From: UBA1672 sp050633645
Lineage (GTDB): Bacteria; Pseudomonadota; Alphaproteobacteria; Micavibrionales; Micavibrionaceae
DNA length: 64,000 nucleotides
NCBI GenBank assembly: GCA_050633645.1
Contig: JBOEGX010000004.1
Location: 1-64,000, forward strand
Direction: 5' to 3'
Shown here: positions 1-8,940 of the stretch, one piece after another
How positions within the stretch are numbered: the first letter of the stretch is position 1
Layout of the letters: each line of letters starts with the position of its first letter
Notes under the pieces: model-generated
Told to the model about the DNA's origin: nothing
The model's input: only the letters and a program-made list of their open reading frames with translations
The model's database searches: none
Position numbers and translations under genes: made by a program

Positions 1-24
1 TTTTTTCTTACGCCAAAAAACCAT
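1..24 (-). CDS. Start of a truncated gene, probably ftsY (SRP receptor)
   Basis: Only the first eight codons (MVFWRKKK) lie in the window; the gene runs off the left edge. An AGGAG ribosome-binding site at 32-36 sits seven bases before the ATG, so translation starts here. Alphaproteobacteria often carry dapF, mtaB and ftsY in this order, and the basic, aromatic N-terminus suits FtsY. The FtsY assignment is inference from synteny, not from visible domains. Confidence 0.45.
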
Positions 25-98
25 GATAATTCTCCTTTAGTGCATATATTAATTATACGCCCCTAAATCCACAAAAGCACCCGTTTTTGATAAATATT

Positions 99-1358
99 TT
101 ATAAGATCTCGGCAAGCAAACGGTTGCCATCAACCGACGTCGTACAAACACGAATTAACGAGCCAACCACCGCATCATCCGGCACAATAACGCTCAAGAA
201 ATTCTCCGCGCGCCCCACCCCGCCTTTTTCAACAAGAAGTTCAAATTCCTTACCAATACTCCGCGAAAGCAAAACCTGCTCTTGCGATGCACCCAAAGCC
301 CGTAACCGCGCCGCACGCTCCTTACGTATCGGCACATGCACCTGATTAGGAATCTTGGCTGCTGGCGTTCCATCACGCTCGGAATAAGGAAAAACATGCA
401 AATACGTAATATCGCACTCCTCAACAATCCGCATGGAATTTTCAAACATCTCATCCGTCTCGGTCGGAAACCCCGCAATAATATCGGCGCCAAACACCAT
501 TTCAGGGCGAAGATCACGCGCACGATTACACACATCAATAACATCTTGGCGAAGATGACGGCGCTTCATGCGCTTCAAAATCATGTCATCTCCCGCCTGC
601 AAGGATAAATGCAAATGCGGCATTAATCGCGGTTCTTCGGCAATCAATCGCCATAAATCATCATCAATTTCAACAGGATCAAGCGAGGACAAACGCACAC
701 GCGGCAATTCCGGCACAAGCGCCAAAACGCGCCGCATCATCTGCCCCAATGACGGTTTCCCTGGTAGATCTGCGCCATAAGATGTCACATCGACCCCCGT
801 AAACACAATTTCATTATACCCTTGCGTCACCAACGCCCGCACCTGCTCCGCAATCACACCAATCGGAACACTTCGCGAATTACCACGACCATAAGGAATA
901 ATACAAAACGTACACCGGTGGTCACAACCATTTTGCACCTGCAAAAACGCGCGGCTCTTATCCTCAAACCCTTCAATCAAATGACTAGCCGTTTCTGTAA
1001 CGGACATTATATCATTAACTAAAATGCGGGCATGCTCATTCTCCCCGCCCCAACTCTCGGCCTTCAGCTTAAGATCATTCCCGATAATCTGGTCAATCTC
1101 AGGCATCGCGCCGTACCCCTCGGGGTTAATCTGCGAAGCACAGCCCGTCACAATAATCTTCGCATTCGGATTTTCACGACGCGCACGGCGAATAGCTTGG
1201 CGCGCCTGACGCTCGGCCTCTTTCGTCACCGCACATGTATTAAAAATAATTGCATCTTCCATCCCCGCATTTTTGGCATGGTCACGCATCACCTCTGACT
1301 CATAAAAGTTCAGGCGACACCCAAATGTCTTAACTTGTGGATCTTTGGCATCATTCAT
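99..1358 (-). CDS. mtaB: MtaB-like tRNA threonylcarbamoyladenosine methylthiotransferase
   Basis: Radical-SAM methylthiotransferase of 419 residues, expected to add a methylthio group to t6A37 of ANN-decoding tRNAs. The N-terminal MTTase domain shows the three cluster cysteines at about C14 (FGCRLN), C42 and C73. The radical-SAM motif CDHRCTFC gives C145, C149 and C152, followed by IIPYGRG. A C-terminal TRAM-like region follows. The length and the FGCRLN signature favour MtaB over MiaB or RimO. It lies upstream of the probable ftsY on the same strand; the usual neighbour dapF is separated from it by an opposite-strand gene. Confidence 0.93.
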   Translation of the reverse strand: MNDAKDPQVKTFGCRLNFYESEVMRDHAKNAGMEDAIIFNTCAVTKEAERQARQAIRRARRENPNAKIIVTGCASQINPEGYGAMPEIDQIIGNDLKLKAESWGGENEHARILVNDIMSVTETASHLIEGFEDKSRAFLQVQNGCDHRCTFCIIPYGRGNSRSVPIGVIAEQVRALVTQGYNEIVFTGVDVTSYGADLPGKPSLGQMMRRVLALVPELPRVRLSSLDPVEIDDDLWRLIAEEPRLMPHLHLSLQAGDDMILKRMKRRHLRQDVIDVCNRARDLRPEMVFGADIIAGFPTETDEMFENSMRIVEECDITYLHVFPYSERDGTPAAKIPNQVHVPIRKERAARLRALGASQEQVLLSRSIGKEFELLVEKGGVGRAENFLSVIVPDDAVVGSLIRVCTTSVDGNRLLAEIL

Positions 1359-1462
1359 GTCCGATCAATTACGCGTACACACCCCAAAAGTCAAGATTCT
1401 TGACATATAACACCTAAAAGCAGTAAAAATAACCAACGGGTTATAAAAACAAAGCCAATAAC

Positions 1463-2098
1463 ATGAAAAAATTATTAAACACTTTAAATAAATACGTTGC
1501 TTCCCCTTTAGGAAATAAAATATTTGAAACAAATTCAGCTCACGAAATTCACAACCATTACCTTAAAAACGGTAATAGAACAGCAGCCGCCCTTCGCCCC
1601 AACCAAGAAGCCTTAAATAACCTTTACCAAAAATTCTTTGAAATTGAAAAAATACTACCACCCGAAACACTTGAAAACCTAGAATTAACAGCAGAATTTG
1701 AAAACGGAAAGCTCATAGATTACAGCAGCATAAGCGCACCGACAAAAGACTTAAGCACAGCGACCTTCAACGTCTTAAAAGAACAAGATGCATCCCCCCT
1801 TATATCCTCGTTTCAAAATATAGTAAAAGACTGCATCGGCGATGATTTCACAATCAAAGTATTTGGAAAAAATAAAACAGGTATTACGGGATGGCATAAA
1901 GATGGAAGTGACGAAATCGTCGGCGTTTTACCATTGAAAGATCATGACTTAACAACAATATTCAGGGGGACATTAGGAATTGAGTTTTCCTCACCAAAAC
2001 ACTCTATTGTTTTCACAGGGGACGCCGAACACACCAACGCAAAATCACCAAGACCCGCAATACATGTCATTGGACACAATACCCCATCACAAGAATAA
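1463..2098 (+). CDS. Orphan protein with a 2OG-Fe(II) oxygenase-like motif
   Basis: A 211-residue cytosolic protein that I do not recognise as a named family. Its C-terminal half carries the metal and cosubstrate pattern of double-stranded beta-helix 2-oxoglutarate oxygenases: H145-x-D147 (GWHKDG), H190 (AEHTN) and an arginine seven residues later (R197). That spacing is typical of the fold; substrate and activity are unknown. The gene is AT-rich, has no clear Shine-Dalgarno, and sits on the plus strand between mtaB and dapF, which are usually adjacent. This suggests a later insertion. Start chosen as the first ATG. Confidence 0.6.
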   Translation: MKKLLNTLNKYVASPLGNKIFETNSAHEIHNHYLKNGNRTAAALRPNQEALNNLYQKFFEIEKILPPETLENLELTAEFENGKLIDYSSISAPTKDLSTATFNVLKEQDASPLISSFQNIVKDCIGDDFTIKVFGKNKTGITGWHKDGSDEIVGVLPLKDHDLTTIFRGTLGIEFSSPKHSIVFTGDAEHTNAKSPRPAIHVIGHNTPSQE

Positions 2099-2103
2099 CA
2101 TCA

Positions 2104-2874
2104 CTAAACGGCTAACACACCCTCAAACACATACGCCACTGGCCCGCTCATCTGCACATGATTATCCGCATCAAGCTCAATCTGCAATAAACCACCATCA
2201 AGCTCAATCTCAACTTTGCGCTCTACCAACCCACGACGCACCGCCGCCACCGCCACCGCGCATGCTCCTGATCCACAAGCCTCCGTCATTCCTACCCCGC
2301 GCTCCCATGTTTTCTGGCGTAAATGCGTTTTATCAATCACCTGCACAAATTCAACATTGCTGCGGTTCGGAAACGCCTCATGCGTCTCAAAATACGCGCC
2401 CAGCTTTTCCACATCAATATCCACAAGGTTATCCACAAAAAACACGCAATGCGGATTCCCCATATTCACCGATACAGGATTACCAACGCAATCCTTGGAC
2501 AGCTCAAGATCAACAACATCTTTTGGCTCGCCCATATCAACCTGCACACGCTGCTCACCCATTTTACGGCAGTTCAAAATTCCACCCATAACCTCAATAG
2601 TACAAATATCTTTGCCGCTCTCACTCATAATGATATCCGCAACGCACCGTGTCGCATTACCACACGCGCCAGACTCTGATCCATCGGCATTAAAGAAATA
2701 CGCCGTAATATCGGCCTTATCAGATGCATCCATAATGGTAAGCAAATCACAACCAACCCCCCAATGACGATCGGCAATCAACTCCATATCCTCCGGCATT
2801 AAAACTACATTTTCTGTACGGGCATCAATAATAACAAAATCATTACCCAGCCCATGCATTTTCCTAAATTTCAT
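2104..2874 (-). CDS. dapF: Diaminopimelate epimerase
   Basis: Interconverts LL- and meso-diaminopimelate for lysine and peptidoglycan synthesis. At 256 residues it is slightly short of the usual 270-280. The N-terminal signature KMHGLGNDF is present. Both catalytic cysteines are visible, C71 in ACGNATRC and C200 in ACGSGACA, each starting a phosphate-binding-like loop in the two pseudo-symmetric halves. It ends six bases from the converging oxygenase-like gene. Confidence 0.97.
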   Translation of the reverse strand: MKFRKMHGLGNDFVIIDARTENVVLMPEDMELIADRHWGVGCDLLTIMDASDKADITAYFFNADGSESGACGNATRCVADIIMSESGKDICTIEVMGGILNCRKMGEQRVQVDMGEPKDVVDLELSKDCVGNPVSVNMGNPHCVFFVDNLVDIDVEKLGAYFETHEAFPNRSNVEFVQVIDKTHLRQKTWERGVGMTEACGSGACAVAVAAVRRGLVERKVEIELDGGLLQIELDADNHVQMSGPVAYVFEGVLAV

Positions 2875-2905
2875 TACTTAATTCCTGAATCAAAAAACAT
2901 TAATA

Positions 2906-3616
2906 CTAACAATCAATCTTCATGATTAAATTGTGATCCACAGCCTTATTCGCAAGATCCAAAAACAAGGCAAAGCCAAATTTTGCATTATGCTCTAAAT
3001 CGCCAACATCACTGAAACCATCGCGAAGCCACCGCGTTATTTCCTCTGAATCTGCTTGCCATGTCTTATCATTTAAAGCCAACAACTCTTGCCCCAATTT
3101 AACAATCGATCCAATCGCAGTATCATGCCCAAAGACATCATGAACAGATAAAACAAACGCAAATTCCTCCGGAACCCACATGTCCGCATTCAACAAAGCC
3201 GTATAATTAGACCTAAAATCGTCTGCGGTACTACGTAAGAAAGCCTCATCATTTATCCAATCATCGTCCAAAATTTTAGTGACACTTAAATCATCATGTT
3301 CAGAATACGCGGCCCACAATAACAACGCACCATATCCATCCCAATCAGGTTTATCTGTAAAAAAAGATGCGTCATCGCTTTCATCCCACTTAAAAGCGAC
3401 GGCTTCCTTACCACCAGACGCATCTTTAACATAGTCTTTAACCCCATCTCTCCACTCATCTATTTTCTTACGAAGTTCACCAACTTCATCGGTAACAGGC
3501 TCAGCGCCCAAAACAACAAAATCAATCTCTTGCTCTTTGGCAATAGTTTGTGAAATCGTTTCCCAATCTTGCTTATAATAACGTGATAAAGCCCCTACAT
3601 AAACGTCCAACCCCAT
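2906..3616 (-). CDS. Hypothetical protein (MGLDVYVG start)
   Basis: Unrecognised acidic cytosolic protein of 236 residues. I place the start at the ATG at 3616 because a strong GGAGGG ribosome-binding site lies just before it; a TTG twelve bases upstream is in frame but lies within or ahead of that site. No signal peptide or membrane segment is visible. It is rich in Asp, Glu and Trp. It lies upstream of dapF on the same strand and could be co-transcribed with it. Confidence 0.7.
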   Translation of the reverse strand: MGLDVYVGALSRYYKQDWETISQTIAKEQEIDFVVLGAEPVTDEVGELRKKIDEWRDGVKDYVKDASGGKEAVAFKWDESDDASFFTDKPDWDGYGALLLWAAYSEHDDLSVTKILDDDWINDEAFLRSTADDFRSNYTALLNADMWVPEEFAFVLSVHDVFGHDTAIGSIVKLGQELLALNDKTWQADSEEITRWLRDGFSDVGDLEHNAKFGFALFLDLANKAVDHNLIMKIDC

Positions 3617-3688
3617 ACTGCCCTCCAATATATCGAAATTTAACTATCGCCAATAGTCCCTGTTTAAAGAAACATTCAAAACCTTTTC

Positions 3689-3717
3689 TTGACATCCGCC
3701 CTCTTAAAGCATAGTTT
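3689..3717 (+). promoter_or_regulatory. Candidate sigma-70 promoter upstream of ffh
   Basis: A perfect TTGACA at 3689-3694 is followed after 17 bases by TAGTTT (3712-3717), four of six matches to the -10 consensus. It would give a leader of about 195 bases before ffh. A second candidate -10, exact TATAAT at 3861-3866, lies nearer the gene with GTGACA (3836-3841) 19 bases upstream. Either or both may drive ffh-rpsP-rimM-trmD. Confidence 0.4.
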
Positions 3718-3806
3718 ACCCCAAATTTCCACTGAAAAGCTGTTTTTCAGTGCTTAACGGTACACCGCAGTCGGCGAAATTACGCTCACTGTGGCTAATT
3801 TGGTTA

Positions 3807-3900
3807 TGGATTGCTTAGTCGTTTCGCTTTGCGTTGTGACAAGGCGCAAGAGACGAAGCGTATAATATAATACGTTAGGAACGTAGGAACGATGTCACAA
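3807..3900. repeat. Degenerate palindromic intergenic repeat in the ffh leader
   Basis: The segment starts TGGATTGCTT and ends around GTTGTGAC, a degenerate reverse-orientation match to the repeat at 45162-45229 before greA (shared TGGATTGCTT core). TTGTGAC (3834-3840) and GTCACAA (3894-3900) form a perfect inverted pair around an exact TATAAT. It lies wholly between genes and inside the presumed ffh leader. Confidence 0.45.
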
Positions 3901-3919
3901 GGCAAATGGAAATGGCTAT

Positions 3920-5497
3920 ATGTTTGATAGCTTAAGTGAAAAATTAGGCGGAGTATTTTCTAAACTCAGAGGCAAAGCGTCTTTGAGTGAAAATGACGTC
4001 ATGGCCGTAAGCCGTGAAATCCGCATCGCTTTGCTAGAGGCCGATGTCGCCCTTCCTGTTGTCAAGGAATTCATCACAAATATAAAAGACAAAGCCGTTG
4101 GTGAAAGAGTCATTAAGGGCGTAAACCCCGCGCAACAAGTCATCAAAATCGTGCATGACGCACTCGTCGAAATGCTCGGCAGCGAAACGGCAGATTTACA
4201 ATTTGCCACTGCACCATGTGCTTATCTTATGGTTGGCCTACAAGGCTCTGGTAAAACAACCTCCACCGCCAAAATATCCAAAATGCTAAGCGAAAAGCAC
4301 AAGAAAAAAGTGCTCATGGCCTCGCTCGATATTTATCGCCCCGCCGCGCAGGAACAACTTAGAATCCTTGGCGAGCAAACAGGCATTGCAACACTCCCAA
4401 TTATAGAAGGTCAAAAACCTCTCGATATCGCCAAGCGCGCCATGGATACCGCCCGTAAAGAAGGCTATGACGTTGTCATGCTCGATACAGCTGGTCGCCT
4501 ATCCATTGACGAAGAGCTTATGCAAGAAGTCGAAGACATCAAAAACTTCGCCAAACCCGTTGAAACACTTCTTGTTGCCGATGCAATGACAGGACAAGAC
4601 GCGGTCAACACCGCCACAATTTTTGATGAACGCGTAGGCCTAAGCGGTATCATGCTCACCCGAGTAGACGGTGATGCACGCGGCGGCGCCGCCATGTCTA
4701 TGAAGGCAGTCACAGGAAAACCCGTTAAACTTGTTGGTACGGGCGAAAAATGGACAGAAATAGAACAATTCCACCCTGAACGCCTCGCGGGACGTATCCT
4801 TGGTATGGGTGACATCGTATCCTTGGTCGAGCGCGCGTCCGAAACGGTTGACCAAGAAGACGCCATAAAAATGGCAGAGAAACTTAAAAAAGGTCAATTC
4901 GATTTTACTGACCTCCTCTCCCAAATCCGCCAAATGAAAAAAATGGGCGGCATGGGCTCCATGCTTAAAATGATGCCAGGCCTCAGTGGTATGGCAAGTC
5001 AACTTGACGCCGCAGGCATGAATGACGGCATGATCAAAAAACAAGAAGCCATCATCTTGTCCATGACCCCAAAAGAGCGCGCAAAGCCAGACCTCATGAA
5101 CGCTTCACGTAAAAAACGCATCGCGGCTGGGTCTGGCACAACCGTCCAAGAAATAAATATGCTCATCAAACAGCAAAAACAAATGCAAATCATGATGAAA
5201 AGAATGAAAAAAATGGGCAAAGGCCAAATGATGGGCATGATGAAACAAATGATGGGCGGCAAAGCCGACGAGATGGAAATGATGGCACAATCCATGGATC
5301 CTGAAAATCTCGGCGCGGCAATGGATCAACTTGGCGATGATAGTAATGCTTCACCGCTCGGCGCAAATCCATTTGCAGATGGCGGTAATCCACTCGCAGG
5401 AATGGGCGGCGGCCTCCCCGGACTTGGCGCTGGCGGAATGCCCGGCATGCCAACACGTGGCGGCACAAAGAAAAACAGAAAGAAAAAGAAACGATAA
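3920..5497 (+). CDS. ffh: Signal recognition particle GTPase Ffh
   Basis: Protein subunit of SRP, targeting nascent membrane proteins to FtsY. In its 525 residues the N domain (about 1-85) is followed by the G domain with GLQGSGKTT near residue 105, DTAGR, and TRVDGDARGG. The methionine-rich M domain that binds 4.5S RNA and signal sequences fills the last third (many MM and KMGG runs). The C-terminal tail is Gly/Pro-rich and ends in a basic KKNRKKKKR, longer than in E. coli Ffh. It heads the run to rpsP, rimM and trmD. Shine-Dalgarno is weak. Confidence 0.98.
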   Translation: MFDSLSEKLGGVFSKLRGKASLSENDVMAVSREIRIALLEADVALPVVKEFITNIKDKAVGERVIKGVNPAQQVIKIVHDALVEMLGSETADLQFATAPCAYLMVGLQGSGKTTSTAKISKMLSEKHKKKVLMASLDIYRPAAQEQLRILGEQTGIATLPIIEGQKPLDIAKRAMDTARKEGYDVVMLDTAGRLSIDEELMQEVEDIKNFAKPVETLLVADAMTGQDAVNTATIFDERVGLSGIMLTRVDGDARGGAAMSMKAVTGKPVKLVGTGEKWTEIEQFHPERLAGRILGMGDIVSLVERASETVDQEDAIKMAEKLKKGQFDFTDLLSQIRQMKKMGGMGSMLKMMPGLSGMASQLDAAGMNDGMIKKQEAIILSMTPKERAKPDLMNASRKKRIAAGSGTTVQEINMLIKQQKQMQIMMKRMKKMGKGQMMGMMKQMMGGKADEMEMMAQSMDPENLGAAMDQLGDDSNASPLGANPFADGGNPLAGMGGGLPGLGAGGMPGMPTRGGTKKNRKKKKR

Positions 5498-5576
5498 CTT
5501 CATATCATCCGACACCCCATACAATGGGATGCCCAATGATCTGAATTAAATGCTTGTATTAAAAGGAGAAACTAAA

Positions 5577-6011
5577 ATGGCACTATCAATCAGACTATCT
5601 CGTGGCGGACGTAACAAACGCCCATTCTATCGTATCGTCGTTGCAGATAAACGCATGCCACGTGACGGCCGTTACATCGAAAAATTGGGTACATATAACC
5701 CACTTTTGGACGACGCAAACGCAAACCGCGTGCAACTTGTCGAAGACCGAATCAAATATTGGCTCGGCGAAGGTGCAATTCCATCCGAGCGCGTTGCGTT
5801 ATTCCTTGGAAAGGCTGGCCTTATTGACATGCCCGCCCAACCTGTTCGTCCGACAAAATCAGAAGCCTCTGAAAAGACAAAAATGAAAGTCGCGGATAAA
5901 GCAGAAAAACTAAAAGCAGCAAAAGACGCTGAAGAAGCCGCAAAGGCAGAAGCAGCAGACACTCCTGCACCAGCTGAAGCTCCCGCAGAAGAAGAAAAGG
6001 CCGCCGAATAA
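5577..6011 (+). CDS. rpsP: 30S ribosomal protein S16
   Basis: Small-subunit protein that stabilises 16S rRNA folding. The start is the ATG at 5577 because an AAGGAGA site at 5563-5569 precedes it; an upstream in-frame start at 5550 would add nine unlikely residues. The conserved core (MALSIRLSRGGRNKRPFYRIV through IKYWLGEGAIPSE) covers residues 1-80. An Ala/Glu/Lys-rich tail of about 60 residues follows, giving 144 residues; such tails are seen in some alphaproteobacterial S16 proteins. Confidence 0.97.
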   Translation: MALSIRLSRGGRNKRPFYRIVVADKRMPRDGRYIEKLGTYNPLLDDANANRVQLVEDRIKYWLGEGAIPSERVALFLGKAGLIDMPAQPVRPTKSEASEKTKMKVADKAEKLKAAKDAEEAAKAEAADTPAPAEAPAEEEKAAE

Positions 6012-6037
6012 GCGCTTTACTCAATGGATAAAAATAT

Positions 6038-6562
6038 ATGACCAGCTCCACAACGCCAGAAAACAAGCGTATTTGCATCGGTAAGATCGCAGGCACGCAT
6101 GGCGTAAAGGGGCTGGTCAAAATCTTGCCGTATTGCGACAACACGTCATTGCTGAATGGGAAAATATTCACTGAAGAACACGGCGATAAAACGATTAATA
6201 TTACCCTCAAAAATAATGCGGGCAAATATATCCTCGCGCAAATTGATGGAATAACATCAATAGATGCCGCGAAAACCGTCAAATGTTCACTTTATGTTTC
6301 ACGTGAAACATTACCCGAAATTGATAACGAAAACGAATTTTACATCGAAGATTTAAAAAACCTGACCGCCTACAACACCAACGATGAAATTATCGGAAAA
6401 ATTCTCTCCGTACAAAATTTTGGCGCGGGCGAGCTCCTCGAAATAAAGCCTAAATCAGGCCAAAGCTATTTTGTACCTTTTAAAGATGAATACATAATAA
6501 AGGTCAACCTAACCGATCAAACCATCACCCTTAGCAACACCGAAAATTTCATTATTGAGTAA
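6038..6562 (+). CDS. rimM: Ribosome maturation factor RimM
   Basis: Assembly factor for the 30S head that works with S19. It has 174 residues: the N-terminal RimM domain starts ICIGKIAGTHGVKG, and a PRC-barrel C-terminal domain contains EFYIEDL and FGAGELLEI. Its position between rpsP and trmD is canonical. It overlaps by eight bases the most upstream possible start of the following NagB-like gene. Confidence 0.95.
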   Translation: MTSSTTPENKRICIGKIAGTHGVKGLVKILPYCDNTSLLNGKIFTEEHGDKTINITLKNNAGKYILAQIDGITSIDAAKTVKCSLYVSRETLPEIDNENEFYIEDLKNLTAYNTNDEIIGKILSVQNFGAGELLEIKPKSGQSYFVPFKDEYIIKVNLTDQTITLSNTENFIIE

Positions 6563-6629
6563 AATTAGCTCCCCCGCACAAACCATAAAAAAACATGACT
6601 TTTCCAATAAAATTCCATATAAACACCAT

Positions 6630-7463
6630 ATGATAAACAAAAGCAAAAAACCGCAGGTTTTCGTAGCAAACGAACTGGATTTTAGCAAAGCCGCAACGGA
6701 AAAGCTCATTACCACCGCACGCCAAACCCTAAGCGTGTCACACGACAACACATCCACCATCGTTTTCCCAACGGGCAACACGGTAAACGAAGTAAAAAAA
6801 TATATTATCGCCAATAAAAATAAGCACGTTTTTGCAAACAATGTTGGAGAGCTTACAAACATTTGGCATAATTTAACCTTAATGCAAATGGATGAAACAC
6901 TTCACACAAATCAATACGCCCAAGAACTCTCCATATTCGCCAACCAACTGGGCATTCCCGATGAAAACCGCATCCTGATAAACGGTAAAAACATGGATCA
7001 GGAAAAAGAAATAGAGACTCTCCAATACAATTTCGACACTCACCCTCCCCAGATTGTTGTTCTCGGTTTAGGCGCACATGACTGCCATATCGCATTTAAT
7101 CAGCGGGGCACCACAATAAATGACCACGCCCGCATCGTGAAATTCACGCAACAAACCCGCCAACAACAAAATAATGGCGATGAAAACGGTGAAATAAGCC
7201 ATGGCATAACTGTCGGCCCGAAAGAGCTGTTAGGCACAGATCAAACTCATATTTTAATGCTGGTTAATGGCAAACATAAAGAAAACGCACTCGCCGAAAT
7301 CCTAAATGGACCAATTACAAACCAAGCTCCAGGAAGCCTTTGCCGGATCAAAGAAGAACAATTTACAATTATAGCAGACAAAGCAGCCGCCGCAGGCCTT
7401 GAAAAAAACCATGACAATTACGACCTGAAAGAGTACCCTGCCCCCCATGACTTGGCACGTTAA
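6630..7463 (+). CDS. NagB-like sugar-phosphate isomerase/deaminase homologue
   Basis: Resembles glucosamine-6-phosphate deaminase and 6-phosphogluconolactonase. FPTGNTV matches the phosphate loop, MDET the DEY region, LGLGAHDCHIAFNQ the GVGNDGHIAFNE active site, and ITVGPKELL plus GKHKENAL follow in family order. The Asp and His of the active-site motif are kept, but the following catalytic Glu is Gln (FNQ). Start is uncertain: ATG at 6630 (277 residues) or an in-frame TTG at 6555 overlapping rimM; neither has a good Shine-Dalgarno. It overlaps trmD by 17 bases, so it is co-transcribed. Substrate unknown. Confidence 0.75.
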   Translation: MINKSKKPQVFVANELDFSKAATEKLITTARQTLSVSHDNTSTIVFPTGNTVNEVKKYIIANKNKHVFANNVGELTNIWHNLTLMQMDETLHTNQYAQELSIFANQLGIPDENRILINGKNMDQEKEIETLQYNFDTHPPQIVVLGLGAHDCHIAFNQRGTTINDHARIVKFTQQTRQQQNNGDENGEISHGITVGPKELLGTDQTHILMLVNGKHKENALAEILNGPITNQAPGSLCRIKEEQFTIIADKAAAAGLEKNHDNYDLKEYPAPHDLAR

Positions 7464-8154
7464 TATACTCACTCTTTTCCCCGATATGTTTCCGGGAACC
7501 CTCGGCATGTCTTTGAGCGGTAGAGCCCTCGACAAAGGCCTCTGGTCATACAAAACTATCGATATACGTGAATTTGGTGAAGGAACACATAAAGCCGTAG
7601 ACGACACACCATTTGGCGGTGGTGCAGGCATGGTCATGCGCGCAGATATCCTTGAAAATGCCCTTCTATCCTGCCAAAAACAAGGCCGTAAAATCTATAT
7701 GAGCCCCCGCGGAAAACCACTCACACAAAGCCTTGTCAAAGAACTGACAAAGGAAGAAACCCTCACAATCCTATGTGGACGATATGAAGGCGTCGATCAA
7801 AGATTTCTTGATGCTCACGATGTTGAGGAAATAAGCATTGGCGACTATGTTCTCTCAGGCGGTGAGCAAGCCGCAATCATCCTGATGGATGCATGCATTC
7901 GTTTGCTCGATGGCGTCATGGGAAACAGTGCAACGCCTGATGAGGAAAGCTTCTCCAATGGACTTTTAGAATACCCGCATTACACAAAACCCGCACAGTG
8001 GACGGATGCAAATGGTACAGAACACACCGTTCCAGATATCCTGCGCTCAGGCCACCATAAAAACATCAAAAAATGGCGAGAAGAACAATCGCAAACCCTT
8101 ACCAGTCAACGCCGCCCAGACCTATACGAAACCCACCAAAAAACAAAAAAATAG
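7447..8154 (+). CDS. trmD: tRNA (guanine37-N1)-methyltransferase TrmD
   Basis: SPOUT-fold enzyme making m1G37, which prevents frameshifting. The 235-residue protein has the N-terminal WHVNILTLFPDMF, the knot motifs LCGRYEGVDQR and IGDYVLSGGE, and the C-terminal domain with a DILRSGHH motif. The start ATG at 7447 lies inside the end of the NagB-like gene, indicating translational coupling. Confidence 0.97.
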   Translation: MTWHVNILTLFPDMFPGTLGMSLSGRALDKGLWSYKTIDIREFGEGTHKAVDDTPFGGGAGMVMRADILENALLSCQKQGRKIYMSPRGKPLTQSLVKELTKEETLTILCGRYEGVDQRFLDAHDVEEISIGDYVLSGGEQAAIILMDACIRLLDGVMGNSATPDEESFSNGLLEYPHYTKPAQWTDANGTEHTVPDILRSGHHKNIKKWREEQSQTLTSQRRPDLYETHQKTKK

Positions 8155-8298
8155 CTTGTTTTCCGCCCTGTTTTTCTATATACAAAGCGCAACTTGATGA
8201 AATCCATCAAAAAGATAATTGAACCGCCGGTATCCTCAAATGGTTGAGTATATTCGAAATCGGGTTCTGATAAAGGATAAAGAAAAGGTTATAAGGCC

Positions 8299-8742
8299 AT
8301 GAATATACTACAAAAATTTGAAGAGAAGCAGTTAGACAAGCTTCAAGGAACAAAAGAAATTCCAAACTTTAGCCCAGGCGACACATTAAAAGTTAATGTA
8401 AAGGTTAAAGAAGGCACGCGTGAGCGTATTCAGGCTTATGAAGGCATCTGTATTGCCCGCGAAGGCGGCGGCATCAACGAAAGCTTCACTGTCCGTAAAA
8501 TCAGCTATGGCGAAGGCGTTGAACGTGTATTCCCACTTTGGAGCAGCCGCGTTGACTCAATCGAACTCGTTCGTCGCGGATCTGTTCGTCGCGCAAAACT
8601 TTATTACCTTCGCGATCTTCGCGGTAAAGCAGCACGTATTTCTGAGCGTACAACAGGCCATAGCATTCAATCACGCGAAGAAGTTGCAGCCGCTAAAAAA
8701 GCAGCAAAAAAAGAAGCTAAAGCTAAAAAATCTTCTGAATAA
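8299..8742 (+). CDS. rplS: 50S ribosomal protein L19
   Basis: Large-subunit protein at the 30S-50S interface. The core is residues 1-115, with FSPGDTLKVNVKVKEG, RIQAYEGICIA and the basic KLYYLRDLRGKAARI. A Lys/Ala tail brings it to 147 residues, longer than the usual 115-130. A 144-base spacer after trmD precedes it, so it may have an extra promoter. It is followed by an intrinsic terminator. Confidence 0.97.
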   Translation: MNILQKFEEKQLDKLQGTKEIPNFSPGDTLKVNVKVKEGTRERIQAYEGICIAREGGGINESFTVRKISYGEGVERVFPLWSSRVDSIELVRRGSVRRAKLYYLRDLRGKAARISERTTGHSIQSREEVAAAKKAAKKEAKAKKSSE

Positions 8743-8770
8743 TCTCAATAAACATCATGAGAACAAAATA

Positions 8771-8795
8771 AAAGCCCTTAACTTAAGGGCTTTTT
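8771..8795 (+). terminator. Intrinsic terminator after rplS
   Basis: A nine-base perfect stem, AAAGCCCTT (8771-8779) with AAGGGCTTT (8785-8793), has a five-base loop and runs into five Ts (8791-8795). It closes the ffh-to-rplS transcript. Confidence 0.88.
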
Positions 8796-8807
8796 ACTTA
8801 TCTTGAC

Positions 8808-8924
8808 CTAAGCCACAATAGGCTCGTCTCCATCAGGCTCTCGCAATATTGGCGTCACGGCAAAACCGCCGCTCGCAAAAACTGGATCAACCGTTTTCGC
8901 TGTAAACACATTTGATAAACTCAT
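8808..8924 (-). CDS. Small hypothetical protein, 38 residues
   Basis: Short open frame starting MSLSNVFTAKTVD and ending EPIVA, with a good AAGGGGAAT ribosome-binding site seven bases or so before the ATG. The start lies 16 bases after the stop of the 97-residue gene, so the two are probably one transcript. No homologue recognised; a Gly-Gly pair sits mid-peptide, but nothing else identifies a secreted precursor. A real but unproven gene. Confidence 0.5.
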   Translation of the reverse strand: MSLSNVFTAKTVDPVFASGGFAVTPILREPDGDEPIVA

Positions 8925-8940
8925 AGATATTCCCCTTAAT

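Noticed and set aside
2104..2874. Long antisense open frames over dapF and similar frames over rpoD, secretin, pilB and glnII
   Set aside because: They lie wholly inside well-identified genes, lack ribosome-binding sites and encode Arg/His/Ser-rich nonsense, as expected of shadow frames.
8155..8298. Ribosomal-protein leader regulating rplS
   Set aside because: The 144-base spacer shows no convincing stem set by eye; too weak to list.
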